From contig JAFIEF010000001.1 in the NCBI GenBank assembly GCA_020832655.1, positions 62,001 to 126,000 on the forward strand: a DNA stretch of 64,000 nt, written 5' to 3'. The stretch's first letter is position 1; every line of letters starts with the position of its first letter. Shown piece by piece: positions 1 to 9,388 of the stretch. The position numbers and the translations under genes were made by a program. The notes under the pieces were generated by a model. It was not told the origin of the DNA. It saw nothing but the letters and a program-made list of their open reading frames with translations, and ran no database searches. This DNA comes from Paracoccaceae bacterium (GTDB taxonomy: Bacteria; Pseudomonadota; Alphaproteobacteria; Rhodobacterales; Rhodobacteraceae).

Positions 1-141
1 CTTCACCAGCGAGGAGATGCGGTCATAAATATCGTTATTGACCAGAATCGCGCCCAGAAGCTGCTGTTCGGCCTCGATATTATGGGGCATCGCCGCTGCC
101 GCGTCCGACTCGCCCGCACGGATTGCCGTGATTTCATTCAT
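1..141 (-). CDS. dnaB: Replicative DNA helicase DnaB, N-terminal fragment (gene runs off the left edge)
   Basis: Only the first 47 codons are present. Reading leftward from the ATG at 139-141 the peptide starts MNEITAIRAG and contains PHNIEAEQQLLGAILVNND, which matches the N-terminal domain of the hexameric helicase DnaB; this domain binds primase and holds the ring together. The P-loop domain lies outside the window. The gene is divergent from hisS with a 228-base gap between the starts. Identification rests on a short but characteristic stretch. Confidence 0.85.
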   Translation of the reverse strand, partial: MNEITAIRAGESDAAAAMPHNIEAEQQLLGAILVNNDIYDRISSLVK

Positions 142-369
142 GCCTGATACCGCCAGTGCCCGTGTTTCTTTGCGGTCAACCTAACAGGATTCGGGGGGTG
201 TGCGCAAATTGTATAAGGCTGTGCATGGCTTGTGGATAACTTTATCTGGGCGGGGTCGGGGCATGGACCGCAACATGTTGGGGTGTGCTTCGGGGCGGTG
301 ACGTGCCGCTCTTGCCCCTGTTGCGCCCTTGGGCTAAGGCCACAGCGACCCGCAGCAGGAGTGGCCGAT

Positions 370-1989
370 ATGGCGAAAAACAAGGGCCAGAGACGCCCCA
401 AGGCAACCACGCCAAAGGGCTTTCGCGACTATTTCGGCGCGGAAGTCACCGCGCGCAAGGCCATGCTGGACAGGATCGCCGCCGTCTATCATCGCTACGG
501 GTTCGACGCGCTCGAAACATCGGCTGTGGAAACGGTCGAGGCGCTGGGCAAATTCCTGCCCGATGTCGACCGCCCCAATGAGGGCGTCTTCGCCTGGGAG
601 GAAGAGGGCGACTGGCTGGCGCTGCGCTATGACCTGACAGCCCCGCTGGCCCGCGTGGCGGCGCAATACCGCAACGACCTGCCGACGCCCTATCGGCGCT
701 ATGCGATGGGGCCGGTCTGGCGGAACGAGAAACCCGGTCCGGGGCGGTTCCGGCAGTTCTATCAATGCGATGCGGATACGGTGGGCGCGGCCTCGGTCGC
801 GGCAGATGCCGAGATCTGTGCGATGCTGGCGGATGCGTTGGAGGAAGTGGGCATCCCGCGCGGGGATTATGTGATCCGGGTGAACAACCGCAAGGTGCTG
901 AACGGGGTGATGGAGGTTGCGGGGATTTTGGACCCTAGCGATCCGTCGAAGTTCGAGGCCGAGCGCGGGATCGTGCTGCGCGCGATTGACAAGCTGGATC
1001 GGCTTGGGGTTGAGGGCGTGCGTGCGCTGCTGGGCGAGGGGCGCAAGGATGAGAGCGGGGATTTCACGAAGGGGGCGGGGTTAGGCGACGCGCAGGCCAG
1101 CATTATAATGAGTTTCGTGCAAGTAAATGAAACCGCACAAAAGCAACTTGTTAGGCTTAGCCGATCAGTCCCTGAAGAAACGGGAAGTCAACTACGCGTT
1201 GCGGCATACGATAGCAACAAGCACGTCGATGCTGGATGGCGCGATGAAGTAACAAGCAAAATCTGGAACAGGCAAGTTCTAAGCGTCCTTATGGACATCT
1301 CTGGCCAGTCAGAAATTGGTGCAGAGGGAGTTAAGGAACTCGCTGAAATTGCAAACTTGCTTCATGCCCAAGACTACGGCCCCGACCGGATCATCATCGA
1401 CCCGTCTGTTGTCCGCGGTCTCGGCTACTACACCGGCCCGGTCTATGAGGCCGAACTGACCTTCGAGATCAAGGACGAAAAAGGCCGCCCGCGCCAGTTT
1501 GGCAGCGTGGCAGGCGGCGGGCGCTATGATGATCTGGTCAAGCGCTTCACGGGCCAGGCCGTGCCCGCGACCGGTGTCAGCATCGGGGTGGACCGGCTGC
1601 TGGCCGCCCTTGCCGCCAAGGGGCGGCTGGACAACTCTGCGCAGGGTCCGGTGGTGGTGACCGTGATGGATCGCACGCGCATGGCCGATTACATGCGCAT
1701 GGTGGGCGAGTTGCGCGCCGCTGGCATCCGCGCCGAGATGTATCTGGGCAACCCGAAGAATTTCGGCAACCAGCTCAAATATGCGGACAAACGCCAAAGC
1801 CCGGTGGCGATCATCCAAGGCGAGGATGAGGCCGCGCGCGAAGTGGTGCAGGTCAAAGACCTGATCCTTGGCGCGAAACTGGCGCAAGAGGCGACGCTGG
1901 AAGAATGGAAATCCCAGCCCGCGCAGGTGGAAGTGCCGCGCGCCGATCTGGTCGCAACGGTGCGCGGCATACTGGACCGGCACAAATGA
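370..1989 (+). CDS. hisS: Histidyl-tRNA synthetase with an atypical internal segment
   Basis: Charges tRNA-His with histidine in the cytoplasm (class II aminoacyl-tRNA synthetase). The 540-aa product starts at the ATG at 370; upstream in-frame codons have no family similarity. Class II motif 2 is visible as [19 protein letters not shown], the histidine-binding motif as [12 protein letters not shown], and the C-terminal anticodon-binding domain follows from about residue 430. As I recall, relatives are near 500 aa; the extra length lies at about residues 238-335. There (1081-1380) GC falls to about 49% by hand count, against 67-70% in sampled flanking lines, and rare codons (TTA, ATA, CTA, AGG) appear. 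The frame stays open. The stop overlaps the hisZ start as ATGA. Confidence 0.95.
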   Translation: MAKNKGQRRPKATTPKGFRDYFGAEVTARKAMLDRIAAVYHRYGFDALETSAVETVEALGKFLPDVDRPNEGVFAWEEEGDWLALRYDLTAPLARVAAQYRNDLPTPYRRYAMGPVWRNEKPGPGRFRQFYQCDADTVGAASVAADAEICAMLADALEEVGIPRGDYVIRVNNRKVLNGVMEVAGILDPSDPSKFEAERGIVLRAIDKLDRLGVEGVRALLGEGRKDESGDFTKGAGLGDAQASIIMSFVQVNETAQKQLVRLSRSVPEETGSQLRVAAYDSNKHVDAGWRDEVTSKIWNRQVLSVLMDISGQSEIGAEGVKELAEIANLLHAQDYGPDRIIIDPSVVRGLGYYTGPVYEAELTFEIKDEKGRPRQFGSVAGGGRYDDLVKRFTGQAVPATGVSIGVDRLLAALAAKGRLDNSAQGPVVVTVMDRTRMADYMRMVGELRAAGIRAEMYLGNPKNFGNQLKYADKRQSPVAIIQGEDEAAREVVQVKDLILGAKLAQEATLEEWKSQPAQVEVPRADLVATVRGILDRHK

Positions 1990-3062
1990 CCCCGGCTGAC
2001 GCCCTTGGCGCAAAGCTTCTGGCGCAGATGCAGGCGGCGGGCGCGCAGCCCGTCGCCGCTGACATCCTGCAACCCGCCGAAACCCTGCTGGACCTTTATG
2101 GCGAGGATATCCGCGCGCGCGCCTATGTCACCCATGACCCGGCGCTGGGCGAGATGATGCTGCGCCCCGATTTCACTGTGCCGGTGGTGCAGGCGCATAT
2201 GCGCGAAGGCGCGGAGCCTGCGCGCTACTGCTATGCAGGGCCAGTGTTTCGCAAACAGAGCAGCGCGCGGGCACGCGAATATCTGCAGGTGGGCTATGAG
2301 CTGTTCGCCCGCAACGACCCCGCCCGCGCCGATGCCGAGGTGTTTGCGCTGTTTGCGCGTTTGCTGGCGGGGTATGATCTGCGCCCTGTCACCGGCGATA
2401 TCGGCATTCTGAAAGCAGCGGTGGCGGGGCTGGACACCACCGAGCGGCGCAAGGCGGCGCTGATGCGCCATATCTGGCGGCCCGCGCGGTTTCGCGCGCT
2501 TCTGGACCGGATGGGCGGGCAGGGGAAGCTGGCGGCCCCGCGCGCGGAACTGGTGGCGCGGCTGCGCACAGCCCCTGTGGCGGAGCTGGTCGCGCAGGCT
2601 GGCCCGGTGATCGGGCTGCGCAGCATGGCAGAGATCGAAGCGCGCGTGCAGACCCTGCTGGAAGATGCCGAGACCCCGCCCTTGCCCGCCGGACAGATCG
2701 CGGCGCTGGAACGGCTTCTGGCGCTGTCCGGCCCCGCGCGCGATGTGCTGGCAGAGTTGCGCGCCGAGGGATGGGATGCCCTGACCCCGGCGCTGGAGCG
2801 GCTGGATGCGCGGCTTCAGGCGCTGGACGCGGCAGGCATTGACACGCAGACCCTGCCCTTCGAGGCCAGTTTCGGGCGCACCACGATGGAATATTATGAC
2901 GGTTTCGTCTTCGGCTTTGTCAGCCCGCGGGCCGATATGCCGCCTGTTGCGACTGGCGGGCGCTATGATGCGCTGACGGCCGTGCTGGGGCAGGGGCGGC
3001 GCATCCCGGCAGTGGGGGGGGTGATCCGGCCCGAAACCCTGATCGCGCTGGGGGGGGCATGA
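1986..3062 (+). CDS. hisZ: ATP phosphoribosyltransferase regulatory subunit HisZ
   Basis: HisZ is a catalytically inactive histidyl-tRNA synthetase paralogue. It assembles with short HisG proteins to form the first enzyme of histidine biosynthesis and carries feedback control by histidine. The 358-aa protein keeps class II synthetase-like sequence ([32 protein letters not shown]). The start at 1986 is set by the ATGA overlap with the hisS stop. Its own stop overlaps the hisG start, so hisS-hisZ-hisG look translationally coupled. An internal CATATG-rich start is not needed. Confidence 0.93.
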   Translation: MTPADALGAKLLAQMQAAGAQPVAADILQPAETLLDLYGEDIRARAYVTHDPALGEMMLRPDFTVPVVQAHMREGAEPARYCYAGPVFRKQSSARAREYLQVGYELFARNDPARADAEVFALFARLLAGYDLRPVTGDIGILKAAVAGLDTTERRKAALMRHIWRPARFRALLDRMGGQGKLAAPRAELVARLRTAPVAELVAQAGPVIGLRSMAEIEARVQTLLEDAETPPLPAGQIAALERLLALSGPARDVLAELRAEGWDALTPALERLDARLQALDAAGIDTQTLPFEASFGRTTMEYYDGFVFGFVSPRADMPPVATGGRYDALTAVLGQGRRIPAVGGVIRPETLIALGGA

Positions 3063-3790
3063 TGGCGTTGAAGCTGGGCGTGCCGTCCAAGGGGCGGTTG
3101 ATGGACAAGACCTTTGACTGGTTCGCGGGCCACGGGCTGACCCTGCGCCGCACCGGCGCGGAACGCGAATATGCCGGTGCGGTAGACGGGATCGCGGGCG
3201 TTGAACTGGTGCTGCTGTCGGCCAGTGAAATCCCGCGCGAACTGGCCGCAGGGCGCATTCATCTGGGCGTCACCGGATCCGATCTGGTGCGCGAAACCCT
3301 GCCCGACTGGCAGGGGGCGGTGGCCGAACTTGCGCCGATGGGGTTTGGCCATGCCGATCTGATCATCGCTGTGCCCAAGGCCTGGGTGGATGTCGAAACG
3401 CTGGATGATCTGGATGCGGTCGCGGCCGCATTCCGTGCATGCCACGGCTTCCGGCTGCGCATCGCGACCAAATATCACCGCCTGGTGCGCGACTATCTGC
3501 GCGCGCATGGGGTGGCGGATTATCAGCTTGTCGACAGCCAGGGCGCGACCGAAGGCACGATCAAGAACCTGACCGCCGAGGCGATTGCCGATATCACCTC
3601 TACCGGGGAAACTCTGGCCGCCAATCACCTGAAGATCCTGCGCGATGCGCCGGTGCATCGCTCGCAAGCCACGCTGTTTGCCGCGCGCGGGGCGGATTGG
3701 CAGCGGGCAGGTTCGGCAGGCGCGGCGCTGTTTGCGCGCCTTGGCCTGCCAGAGGCGACGATCTCGGGTATCACCTCGCCCATCGCCTGA
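3059..3790 (+). CDS. hisG: ATP phosphoribosyltransferase catalytic subunit, short form
   Basis: Condenses ATP and PRPP in the first step of histidine biosynthesis. At 243 aa it is the short HisG type, which lacks the C-terminal ACT-like regulatory domain and needs HisZ; hisZ is immediately upstream and overlaps it. Family features visible are the N-terminal LGVPSKGRLMD, GVTGSDLVRE, and near the C-terminus the PRPP-loop-like stretch VDSQGATEGTIKNL. Two adjacent ATG codons (3059 and 3062) could serve as start. The gene ends the three-gene unit. Confidence 0.95.
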   Translation: MMALKLGVPSKGRLMDKTFDWFAGHGLTLRRTGAEREYAGAVDGIAGVELVLLSASEIPRELAAGRIHLGVTGSDLVRETLPDWQGAVAELAPMGFGHADLIIAVPKAWVDVETLDDLDAVAAAFRACHGFRLRIATKYHRLVRDYLRAHGVADYQLVDSQGATEGTIKNLTAEAIADITSTGETLAANHLKILRDAPVHRSQATLFAARGADWQRAGSAGAALFARLGLPEATISGITSPIA

Positions 3791-3872
3791 GTGCCGCGCG
3801 GCAACGTGTCACACTGCCACCCGCGCCCCGAAAAGATAACTCCTCGCAAAATATTTGGAGGAGAGTGAGAAA

Positions 3873-4070
3873 ATGGCGACCAGCACAAACAGCACCACCG
3901 GGACAACCGCACGCAGCCCCGAGCCCTGGGGCATCTGGGCAGGGATACTTGTGGTCATCCTGGCATTGGTGGTGGCGTTCACCTTCTTCGGTTTGCCGGG
4001 GCTTGCCGCTGTCATGGTCGCGGCTTCGGGCGCAATGCTGGTGGCGCTGGTTTTGATCGTGTTCGGATAA
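3873..4070 (+). CDS. Small two-segment membrane protein, unknown function
   Basis: A 65-aa protein with a polar Ser/Thr-rich N-terminus (MATSTNSTTGTT) and two hydrophobic segments, roughly residues 22-44 and 45-64, so probably a helical hairpin in the inner membrane. The ATG at 3873 is chosen over an upstream TTG at 3855 because a strong GGAGGAG ribosome site lies at 3857-3863. I recognise no family. It sits between hisG and a UbiH-like gene with no overlap and may have its own transcript. Confidence 0.7.
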   Translation: MATSTNSTTGTTARSPEPWGIWAGILVVILALVVAFTFFGLPGLAAVMVAASGAMLVALVLIVFG

Positions 4071-4089
4071 TCTGCCGCAGCATGCCGGA

Positions 4090-4117
4090 TTGCGCATGTG
4101 CCCGAAAACGCTAGATT
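4090..4117 (+). promoter_or_regulatory. Possible sigma-70-type promoter before the UbiH-like gene
   Basis: TTGCGC at 4090-4095 and TAGATT at 4112-4117 are separated by 16 bases and lie 28 bases before the ATG at 4145. Both boxes match the consensus only partly. This is inferred from spacing and position. Confidence 0.25.
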
Positions 4118-4144
4118 GGATTGCATCCAAGGGGTGGGCAGGTC

Positions 4145-5335
4145 ATGCGTGAAGAATTCGATATCGTGGTCTCTGGCGGGGGCATTGCCGGGCTGACAGC
4201 CGCCGCTGCCTTCGGCACCGAAGGTTATTCGGTGCTCTGCGTTGATCCCGCCCCGCCGGTAATGGCAGAGCTGGATCCCAATTCCGATCTGCGCACCACG
4301 GCTTTTCTGCACCCTTCGGTCGGGGTGCTGAAACGTGCAGGGCTGTGGGAACGCTTTGCCGCCCATGCCATGCCGCTGCAGGTGATGCGCATTGTCGATG
4401 CGGGCGGCGAGCTGCCCGAACCGCGCGTCAGCCATGATTTCGATGCTGCCGATATCTCGGACCAGCCCTTTGGCTGGAACCTGCCCAACTGGCTTTTGCG
4501 GCGCGAATGCGTGGCGCGGCTGCAAGAGTTGCCCAATGTCAGTTTCCGCCCCGGTGTGGCGACCGCGCGGCTGACCACGCGAGAAACGGCGGCACTTGTC
4601 GGGCTGTCGGATGGCCGCAGCGTCGAAGCGCGGATGCTGGTGGCCGCCGATGGGCGCACTTCACCGATGCGGCTGGCTTTGGGCATTGACGTGCGCACCA
4701 CGCGCTTCGGACAGAAGGCGCTGGCCTTTGCTGTCACCCATCCGGTGCCGCATGGCAATGTCTCGACCGAGATTCACCGCTCTGGCGGGCCGTTTACCTT
4801 CGTGCCGCTGCCGGATCGCGATGGCCAGCCCTGTTCGGCCATTGTCTGGATGGAAACCGGACCAGAAGTGGCGCGGCTGGCGGCGTTGCCGCCTGCGGCA
4901 TTCGAGGCCGAAATGAATGCGCGTTCTTGTCAGTTGTTCGGGCCGCTGAAGCTGGCCTCGCGGCTGACGATCTGGCCGATCATCAGCCAGATTGCCGAGC
5001 GTTTTTATGGCCAGCGCACCGCGCTGATGGCCGAAGCGGCTCATGTCGTCCCGCCCATCGGCGCGCAGGGGCTGAACATGTCGCTGGCCGATCTGACCGC
5101 GCTGTGTGATCTGGCCACGCCCGACACGCTGGGCAGCGATGCGATGCTGCGCGCCTATCACCGCCGCCGCTACCCCGATGTTGCGCTGCGTGTGGCCGGG
5201 GTGGGGATGCTGAACCGCGCCTCGATGATCGCAGCCCGCCCCTTGCGCGATGCGCGGGCCTTCATGCTTGATGCGCTTTATTCCGCAGCCCCCATGCGGC
5301 GCGCGCTGATGCAGCTTGGCATTGGCGTCAGATAG
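4145..5335 (+). CDS. UbiH/UbiF/COQ6-family FAD-dependent hydroxylase
   Basis: A 396-aa flavoprotein monooxygenase of the family that hydroxylates the aromatic ring during ubiquinone biosynthesis at the inner membrane. The FAD-binding Rossmann motif is near the N-terminus (IVVSGGGIAGLTAAAA, about residues 7-22). A DGRTSPMR stretch lies in the middle and the second FAD motif reads AEAAHVVPPIGAQGLNMSL, where many relatives have GDAAH. The ATG at 4145 gives a start just before the FAD motif. It converges on lpxD with only six bases between stops. Which ring position it hydroxylates cannot be read from the sequence. Confidence 0.85.
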   Translation: MREEFDIVVSGGGIAGLTAAAAFGTEGYSVLCVDPAPPVMAELDPNSDLRTTAFLHPSVGVLKRAGLWERFAAHAMPLQVMRIVDAGGELPEPRVSHDFDAADISDQPFGWNLPNWLLRRECVARLQELPNVSFRPGVATARLTTRETAALVGLSDGRSVEARMLVAADGRTSPMRLALGIDVRTTRFGQKALAFAVTHPVPHGNVSTEIHRSGGPFTFVPLPDRDGQPCSAIVWMETGPEVARLAALPPAAFEAEMNARSCQLFGPLKLASRLTIWPIISQIAERFYGQRTALMAEAAHVVPPIGAQGLNMSLADLTALCDLATPDTLGSDAMLRAYHRRRYPDVALRVAGVGMLNRASMIAARPLRDARAFMLDALYSAAPMRRALMQLGIGVR

Positions 5336-5341
5336 GGCGCT

Positions 5342-6439
5342 TCAGTCGCTTTTCTTCGGTTTGCTGCCGAACACGGCCTCCTGCAAGCCAGCCACATTCT
5401 GCGCCAGACGCGGCAGGCGGCGCAGCACCTTGCGGATTTCCAACTGCGTTTCAAGCTTCGTGGCCGGGTCGCCCAGCACGGTGCGGCCAGCAGGCACATT
5501 GGTATAGACGCGGCTTGCACCGCCCACGATCACATCATCGCCGACAAAGATATTGTCATTGACCGCGACCTTGCCTGCCAGCAGCACACGGTTGCCGATC
5601 CGCGCTGATCCGGCGACGCCCGCCATGCCGCACATCATGCAATCCTCGCCCATCTGCACATTATGGCCGATCTGGCAGACCGAATCGATCTTGGTGCCCG
5701 ACCCGATCACCGTGTCGCGGATGGTGCCCCGGTCGATCGAGGAATTGGCCCCCAGTTCCACATCATCGCCAATGCGCACGGCCCCCAGCGACTGGATGCG
5801 GTGCCATTTCTGCGCGCGCAGCTGGCGCTCGCCCGACAGCGTGGCGCGCACATCCTCGGCGCCCGATGGCTCGGGCGTGACAAAGCTGAAGCCGCAGCCC
5901 CCCACCACCGAATTGGGCTGGCCGATATAGCGATCCCCGATCACGCAGCGCGCGCCCACCCGCGCGCCTGCATGCAGGATCACATCCGCGCCGATCACCA
6001 CATCCTCGGCCACGGTGACATTCGCGGCAATGCGCGCATTCGCGCCGATCACCGCGCGCGCGCCGATGGCGGTGAAAGGGCCGATCTGCGCACCCGCGCC
6101 GATCTGCGCGTCAGGGTGGATGAAGGCTTGCGGATGGATGCCATCCCCGAAATCATAGCCCGGATCGAGCAGTTCCGCGACCCCGGCCATTGCCCAGCGC
6201 GGGCGCGGCGCAAAAATCGCCGCTTTCAGCCCCATGCCCTGCCAATCCGCGCCCTGCCACAGCATCGCGGCCTGCGCCTGCCCCTGGGCCAGCCCGGCGG
6301 CGTATTTCGGGTTCATGGCCATTGCCAGCGCGTCCGGGCCGGCCTGGGCGGGTTCGGCGGCATGGGTGATTTCCAGATCCAGCGCGCCTTCGGCCTGCAG
6401 GCCAAGCGCCTGCGCAATCCGGGCTATGGTGTGGGGCAT
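5342..6439 (-). CDS. lpxD: UDP-3-O-acylglucosamine N-acyltransferase LpxD
   Basis: Adds the N-linked 3-hydroxyacyl chain to UDP-3-O-acyl-glucosamine in lipid A synthesis. The 365-aa protein has an N-terminal uridine-binding domain (about residues 1-100) followed by a long run of hexapeptide repeats forming a left-handed beta-helix, e.g. IGAGAQIGPFTAIGARAVIG. The probable catalytic His is in VCQIGHNVQMG. The C-terminus is a short helix rich in Arg/Lys. The start at 6439 (MPHTIARIAQ) fits the family; the longer frame upstream is not conserved-looking. No other lpx gene is adjacent, so it is outside the usual fabZ-lpxA cluster. Confidence 0.93.
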   Translation of the reverse strand: MPHTIARIAQALGLQAEGALDLEITHAAEPAQAGPDALAMAMNPKYAAGLAQGQAQAAMLWQGADWQGMGLKAAIFAPRPRWAMAGVAELLDPGYDFGDGIHPQAFIHPDAQIGAGAQIGPFTAIGARAVIGANARIAANVTVAEDVVIGADVILHAGARVGARCVIGDRYIGQPNSVVGGCGFSFVTPEPSGAEDVRATLSGERQLRAQKWHRIQSLGAVRIGDDVELGANSSIDRGTIRDTVIGSGTKIDSVCQIGHNVQMGEDCMMCGMAGVAGSARIGNRVLLAGKVAVNDNIFVGDDVIVGGASRVYTNVPAGRTVLGDPATKLETQLEIRKVLRRLPRLAQNVAGLQEAVFGSKPKKSD

Positions 6440-6562
6440 GGGCGCGCTCCGGTCTGGTTGGGTTTCGGGCACCAGCCATAACGAAAGCGCAGGCGATGGG
6501 CCAGCCCCTTGCCGCTTTGGGCGGCAGGTGACAGCGCGGGCCTCTTGCGTCAAGATCACGCC

Positions 6563-7261
6563 ATGTCACGCCTGTTTCGCGATATCGCGCTTGCACCGCT
6601 CTATCTGGCCCAGTTGCTGGGGGTGCTGGCGCGCGCCGAGCGTCTGCCCGAAGCCGCAGGGCCGCGTCAGGGCCATGTGGCGGGGCAAGGGCGGATGCGG
6701 CTGCTGGTGTTGGGGGATTCGTCGGGGGCGGGGGTGGGCGTGGCGCGGCAGGATCAGGCGCTGATCGGCCAGATCCTTGTGCATCTGCCACCCGCGCAGG
6801 GGGTGGAATGGCGGCTTGTCGCGCGTTCCGGCGCGACCTCGGGCGCAGCGCTGAAGATGCTGGGCAGGATCGAGGCGCAATTTGATGTCGCGGTGCTGGC
6901 GCTGGGCGTCAATGACGTGCTGCGCCACAGCAGCGCACACAGCTTTGCCCGCGCGCAGGCGGCGCTGATCACGCGGCTGCAACATCGCCACCGCGCGCGG
7001 CTGGTGCTGGCCTCGGCAGTTCCGCCACTGGGCGCTTTCCCGGCCTTTCCGCAGCCCTTGCGCGCCCATCTGGGGCGGCGCGCGGCGCGGCTGGATCGCT
7101 GCCTGCAAGAGTTATGCGCGCAACATGGCGCGGTGCATGTGCCCTTTGATCTGGACCCTGCGCCCGATCTGCTGGCGCGCGACGGGTTTCACCCCGGCGC
7201 GCGGCTCTATCAGCATTGGGGTGCGCGCATGGCGGGGCTTGCCCTACGCGGCGTTTCCTGA
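6563..7261 (+). CDS. SGNH/GDSL-type esterase or lipase
   Basis: A 232-aa hydrolase-fold protein. Block I is visible as LLVLGDSSGAGVGV with the nucleophile Ser of GDSS. An ALGVNDVLR stretch matches block III (GxND), and ARDGFHPG near the C-terminus carries the D-x-x-H dyad. The first 25 residues are weakly hydrophobic and could be a membrane anchor. Start chosen at the ATG at 6563. It is divergent from lpxD with a 123-base gap. The substrate is unknown; the family includes acyl-ester and sugar-ester hydrolases. Confidence 0.8.
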   Translation: MSRLFRDIALAPLYLAQLLGVLARAERLPEAAGPRQGHVAGQGRMRLLVLGDSSGAGVGVARQDQALIGQILVHLPPAQGVEWRLVARSGATSGAALKMLGRIEAQFDVAVLALGVNDVLRHSSAHSFARAQAALITRLQHRHRARLVLASAVPPLGAFPAFPQPLRAHLGRRAARLDRCLQELCAQHGAVHVPFDLDPAPDLLARDGFHPGARLYQHWGARMAGLALRGVS

Positions 7262-7288
7262 CAGTCACAATGCAAGAGGATTACAGCC

Positions 7289-7651
7289 ATGCCTGACACC
7301 GCCCAAGACAGCCCGAAACCGCCAAAACGCCCGCAGCAGGTCTATACCTTGCTGGTCACGCTGGGGCGCAGCCCGAATGACGATTTGCCCAAGGGCGCGA
7401 CGGGTGCGGGGTTGCTGGTCTATGCGTCGGGCGTCGATGAGGCCGAAGCCGTGCGCGAAACAGTTGCAGTGCTGAAACAGACCGATCTGCAACCCTTGGA
7501 TGTCACCAGCTATGGAACGCTGGATGAACGCCTTGCCGCGGGTGATGAGGTGCCGCAGGAAGAACGCGATCTGATGGCGCGCGCGCAGGCGGAAAACGCG
7601 GTGATCGTGGCGCAGAAGACCTGGTTCAGTGACGAGGATGAGAATGAATGA
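7289..7651 (+). CDS. Conserved hypothetical protein
   Basis: A 120-aa soluble acidic protein with no signal peptide or membrane segment. It starts with a Pro/Lys-rich stretch ([10 protein letters not shown]) and continues with a mixed alpha/beta sequence ([17 protein letters not shown]). Its stop overlaps the dapE start region (dapE ATG at 7644, stop at 7649-7651), which indicates coupled translation with dapE. I do not recognise a function. Codon use is like its neighbours. Confidence 0.75.
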   Translation: MPDTAQDSPKPPKRPQQVYTLLVTLGRSPNDDLPKGATGAGLLVYASGVDEAEAVRETVAVLKQTDLQPLDVTSYGTLDERLAAGDEVPQEERDLMARAQAENAVIVAQKTWFSDEDENE

Positions 7652-8792
7652 CCCGCTCTGCCCGGTCGCGCTGACGCAAAAGCTGATCCGCTGCCCTTCG
7701 GTCACGCCAGAGGAAGCGGGCGCGCTGCAAGTGTTGCAGCAGGTGCTGGAACAGGCGGGCTTTGCCTGCCAGCGTGTGGATCGCAACGGCACGCCCAACC
7801 TGTTCGCGCGCTGGGGGGCGAAGGGCCATGCACGCAGTTTCGGCTTTAACGGGCATACCGATGTCGTGCCGATTGGCGCGCGCGGCGACTGGCGCCGCGA
7901 CCCCTTTGGCGGCGAAATCGCGGATGGCCGTATCTGGGGGCGGGGCGCATGCGACATGAAATCGGGCGTGGCGGGTTTTGTCGCGGCGGCAGTGGATTAC
8001 GTGCGCTCCAGCCCCCCCGATGGTGCGATAATCCTGGCGATTACGGGTGACGAGGAAGGCCCGGCCACGGATGGCACTGTGGCGCTTCTGGACTGGATGG
8101 AAGCGCAGGGCGAGGCGATGTCGGTCTGTATTGTTTGCGAGCCGACCTGCCCCGACCAGATGGGCGAGATGATCAAGATCGGGCGGCGCGGTTCGCTGAA
8201 TGCAACTGTCACGGCGACCGGGCGGCAGGGGCATGCCGCCTATCCCGACCGCGCCTGCAACCCGCTGCCGGTTCTGGTGCGCTATCTGGACCGGCTGGCG
8301 CGCCATGAACTGGATCAGGGCAGCGCGCATTTCGACCCATCGACCCTGGCGCTGACCACGATCGATGTCGCCAACCGCGCGACGAATGTGATCCCGGCCA
8401 AGGCGATAGCGGGGTTCAACATCCGCTTCAACGATCTGCATTCGGGGGCGGGGCTGCGCGGCTGGTTGCAGGAACTGGCAGCAGAGATCAGTGCGGGCAG
8501 TGGTGTGGTTCTGGAACTGGAAGTCAGCGTTTCGGGCGAAAGCTTCCTGACCCCGCCGGGATCGCTGGTCGATCTGGTGGCGGATGCGGTTCAGGCCGTC
8601 ACCGGGCGGCGGCCCGCCTTGTCCACCTCGGGCGGGACATCGGATGCGCGCTTTGTCAAGGATCACTGCCCGGTGGTGGAATGCGGGCTGGTGGGGCGCT
8701 CGATGCATCAGGTCGATGAATATGCCGAGATCGATCATATCCACCAGCTCAAGGCGATCTATGCGCGTATGTTGCAGGGATATTTCGCATGA
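7644..8792 (+). CDS. dapE: Succinyl-diaminopimelate desuccinylase
   Basis: Hydrolyses N-succinyl-L,L-diaminopimelate to L,L-diaminopimelate and succinate in the lysine/meso-DAP pathway that feeds peptidoglycan synthesis. The 382-aa product is a typical M20 metallopeptidase-fold enzyme. Metal ligands are seen in [19 protein letters not shown] and [11 protein letters not shown] (the catalytic Glu pair), with [11 protein letters not shown] and the His in SMHQVDEYA near the end. The start at 7644 overlaps the upstream gene. The stop overlaps the following acetyltransferase as ATGA. Confidence 0.94.
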   Translation: MNDPLCPVALTQKLIRCPSVTPEEAGALQVLQQVLEQAGFACQRVDRNGTPNLFARWGAKGHARSFGFNGHTDVVPIGARGDWRRDPFGGEIADGRIWGRGACDMKSGVAGFVAAAVDYVRSSPPDGAIILAITGDEEGPATDGTVALLDWMEAQGEAMSVCIVCEPTCPDQMGEMIKIGRRGSLNATVTATGRQGHAAYPDRACNPLPVLVRYLDRLARHELDQGSAHFDPSTLALTTIDVANRATNVIPAKAIAGFNIRFNDLHSGAGLRGWLQELAAEISAGSGVVLELEVSVSGESFLTPPGSLVDLVADAVQAVTGRRPALSTSGGTSDARFVKDHCPVVECGLVGRSMHQVDEYAEIDHIHQLKAIYARMLQGYFA

Positions 8793-9211
8793 CACTGGAA
8801 GTTGCACCAAGCGATGATCTGGCAACCTGCCATGCGCTGCGCCGGATTGTGTTCATCAAGGAGCAATCCGTTCCTGAAGCCGAAGAGCTTGACGGACGCG
8901 ATGCGGGTGCGCTGCATCTGCTGGCGCGGCTGGACGAGGTGCCAGTGGGCTGCGCGCGCATCCTGATTGATGGTGAGACCGGCAAGATCGGGCGGGTCTG
9001 CGTGCTGGCGGAGTATCGCGGGCAGGGCATCGGCGCGGCGCTGATCCAGGCTGCGCTTGATCTGTTGCGGGATCAGCCGGGGGTGACGCGCGCGAAGCTG
9101 GGCGCGCAGCTTCACGCGCTGGAATTCTATGAGCGGCTGGGCTTTGTGGCGGAAGGGCCGGATTATCTGGATGCGGGCATTGCGCACCGCTACATGGTGC
9201 GGCGGCTCTGA
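8789..9211 (+). CDS. GNAT-family N-acetyltransferase
   Basis: A 140-aa single-domain acetyltransferase. The acetyl-CoA-binding motif A is [17 protein letters not shown], with the R/Q-x-x-G-x-G/A signature. The ending [21 protein letters not shown] resembles the ElaA/YjcF-type subgroup. It overlaps dapE by four bases, so it is probably co-expressed with it, but nothing links it to lysine synthesis. The acceptor is unknown. Confidence 0.82.
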   Translation: MTLEVAPSDDLATCHALRRIVFIKEQSVPEAEELDGRDAGALHLLARLDEVPVGCARILIDGETGKIGRVCVLAEYRGQGIGAALIQAALDLLRDQPGVTRAKLGAQLHALEFYERLGFVAEGPDYLDAGIAHRYMVRRL

Positions 9212-9289
9212 GCTATTGGCGCGTGACGCCGCATTCTGCGCATGCTAAGGCGCGCGGATGATGTATCATTCCGTATCAGTCGGGCAATT

Positions 9290-9367
9290 CGCCCCGCGCC
9301 GCAAGCGCCCCGCCCACCCAACCCCGGCAGGGGCTGCGCCCCTGCCTTGCGCTTGCGGCGCGGGGCG
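9290..9367. repeat. Nested perfect inverted repeats upstream of rnr
   Basis: A 19-base perfect inverted repeat (9290-9308 against 9349-9367) encloses a second one of 9 bases (9326-9334 against 9338-9346, loop TGC). Both are almost all G and C. The outer right arm ends 21 bases before the rnr ATG. The whole block can fold into a two-storey hairpin in DNA or RNA. It could be a structured 5' leader, a terminator for the dapE unit without a T-run, or a mobile palindromic repeat. Confidence 0.75.
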
Positions 9368-9388
9368 TGGCAGCTTTTCGGGGGGCGC

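Noticed and set aside
1081..1380. Possible frameshift or pseudogene in hisS
   Set aside because: The frame stays open through the odd segment and all catalytic motifs follow in phase.
3792..3803. TGCCGCGCGGCA palindrome after hisG as a terminator
   Set aside because: Short, with no loop and no T-run; likely chance in GC-rich DNA.
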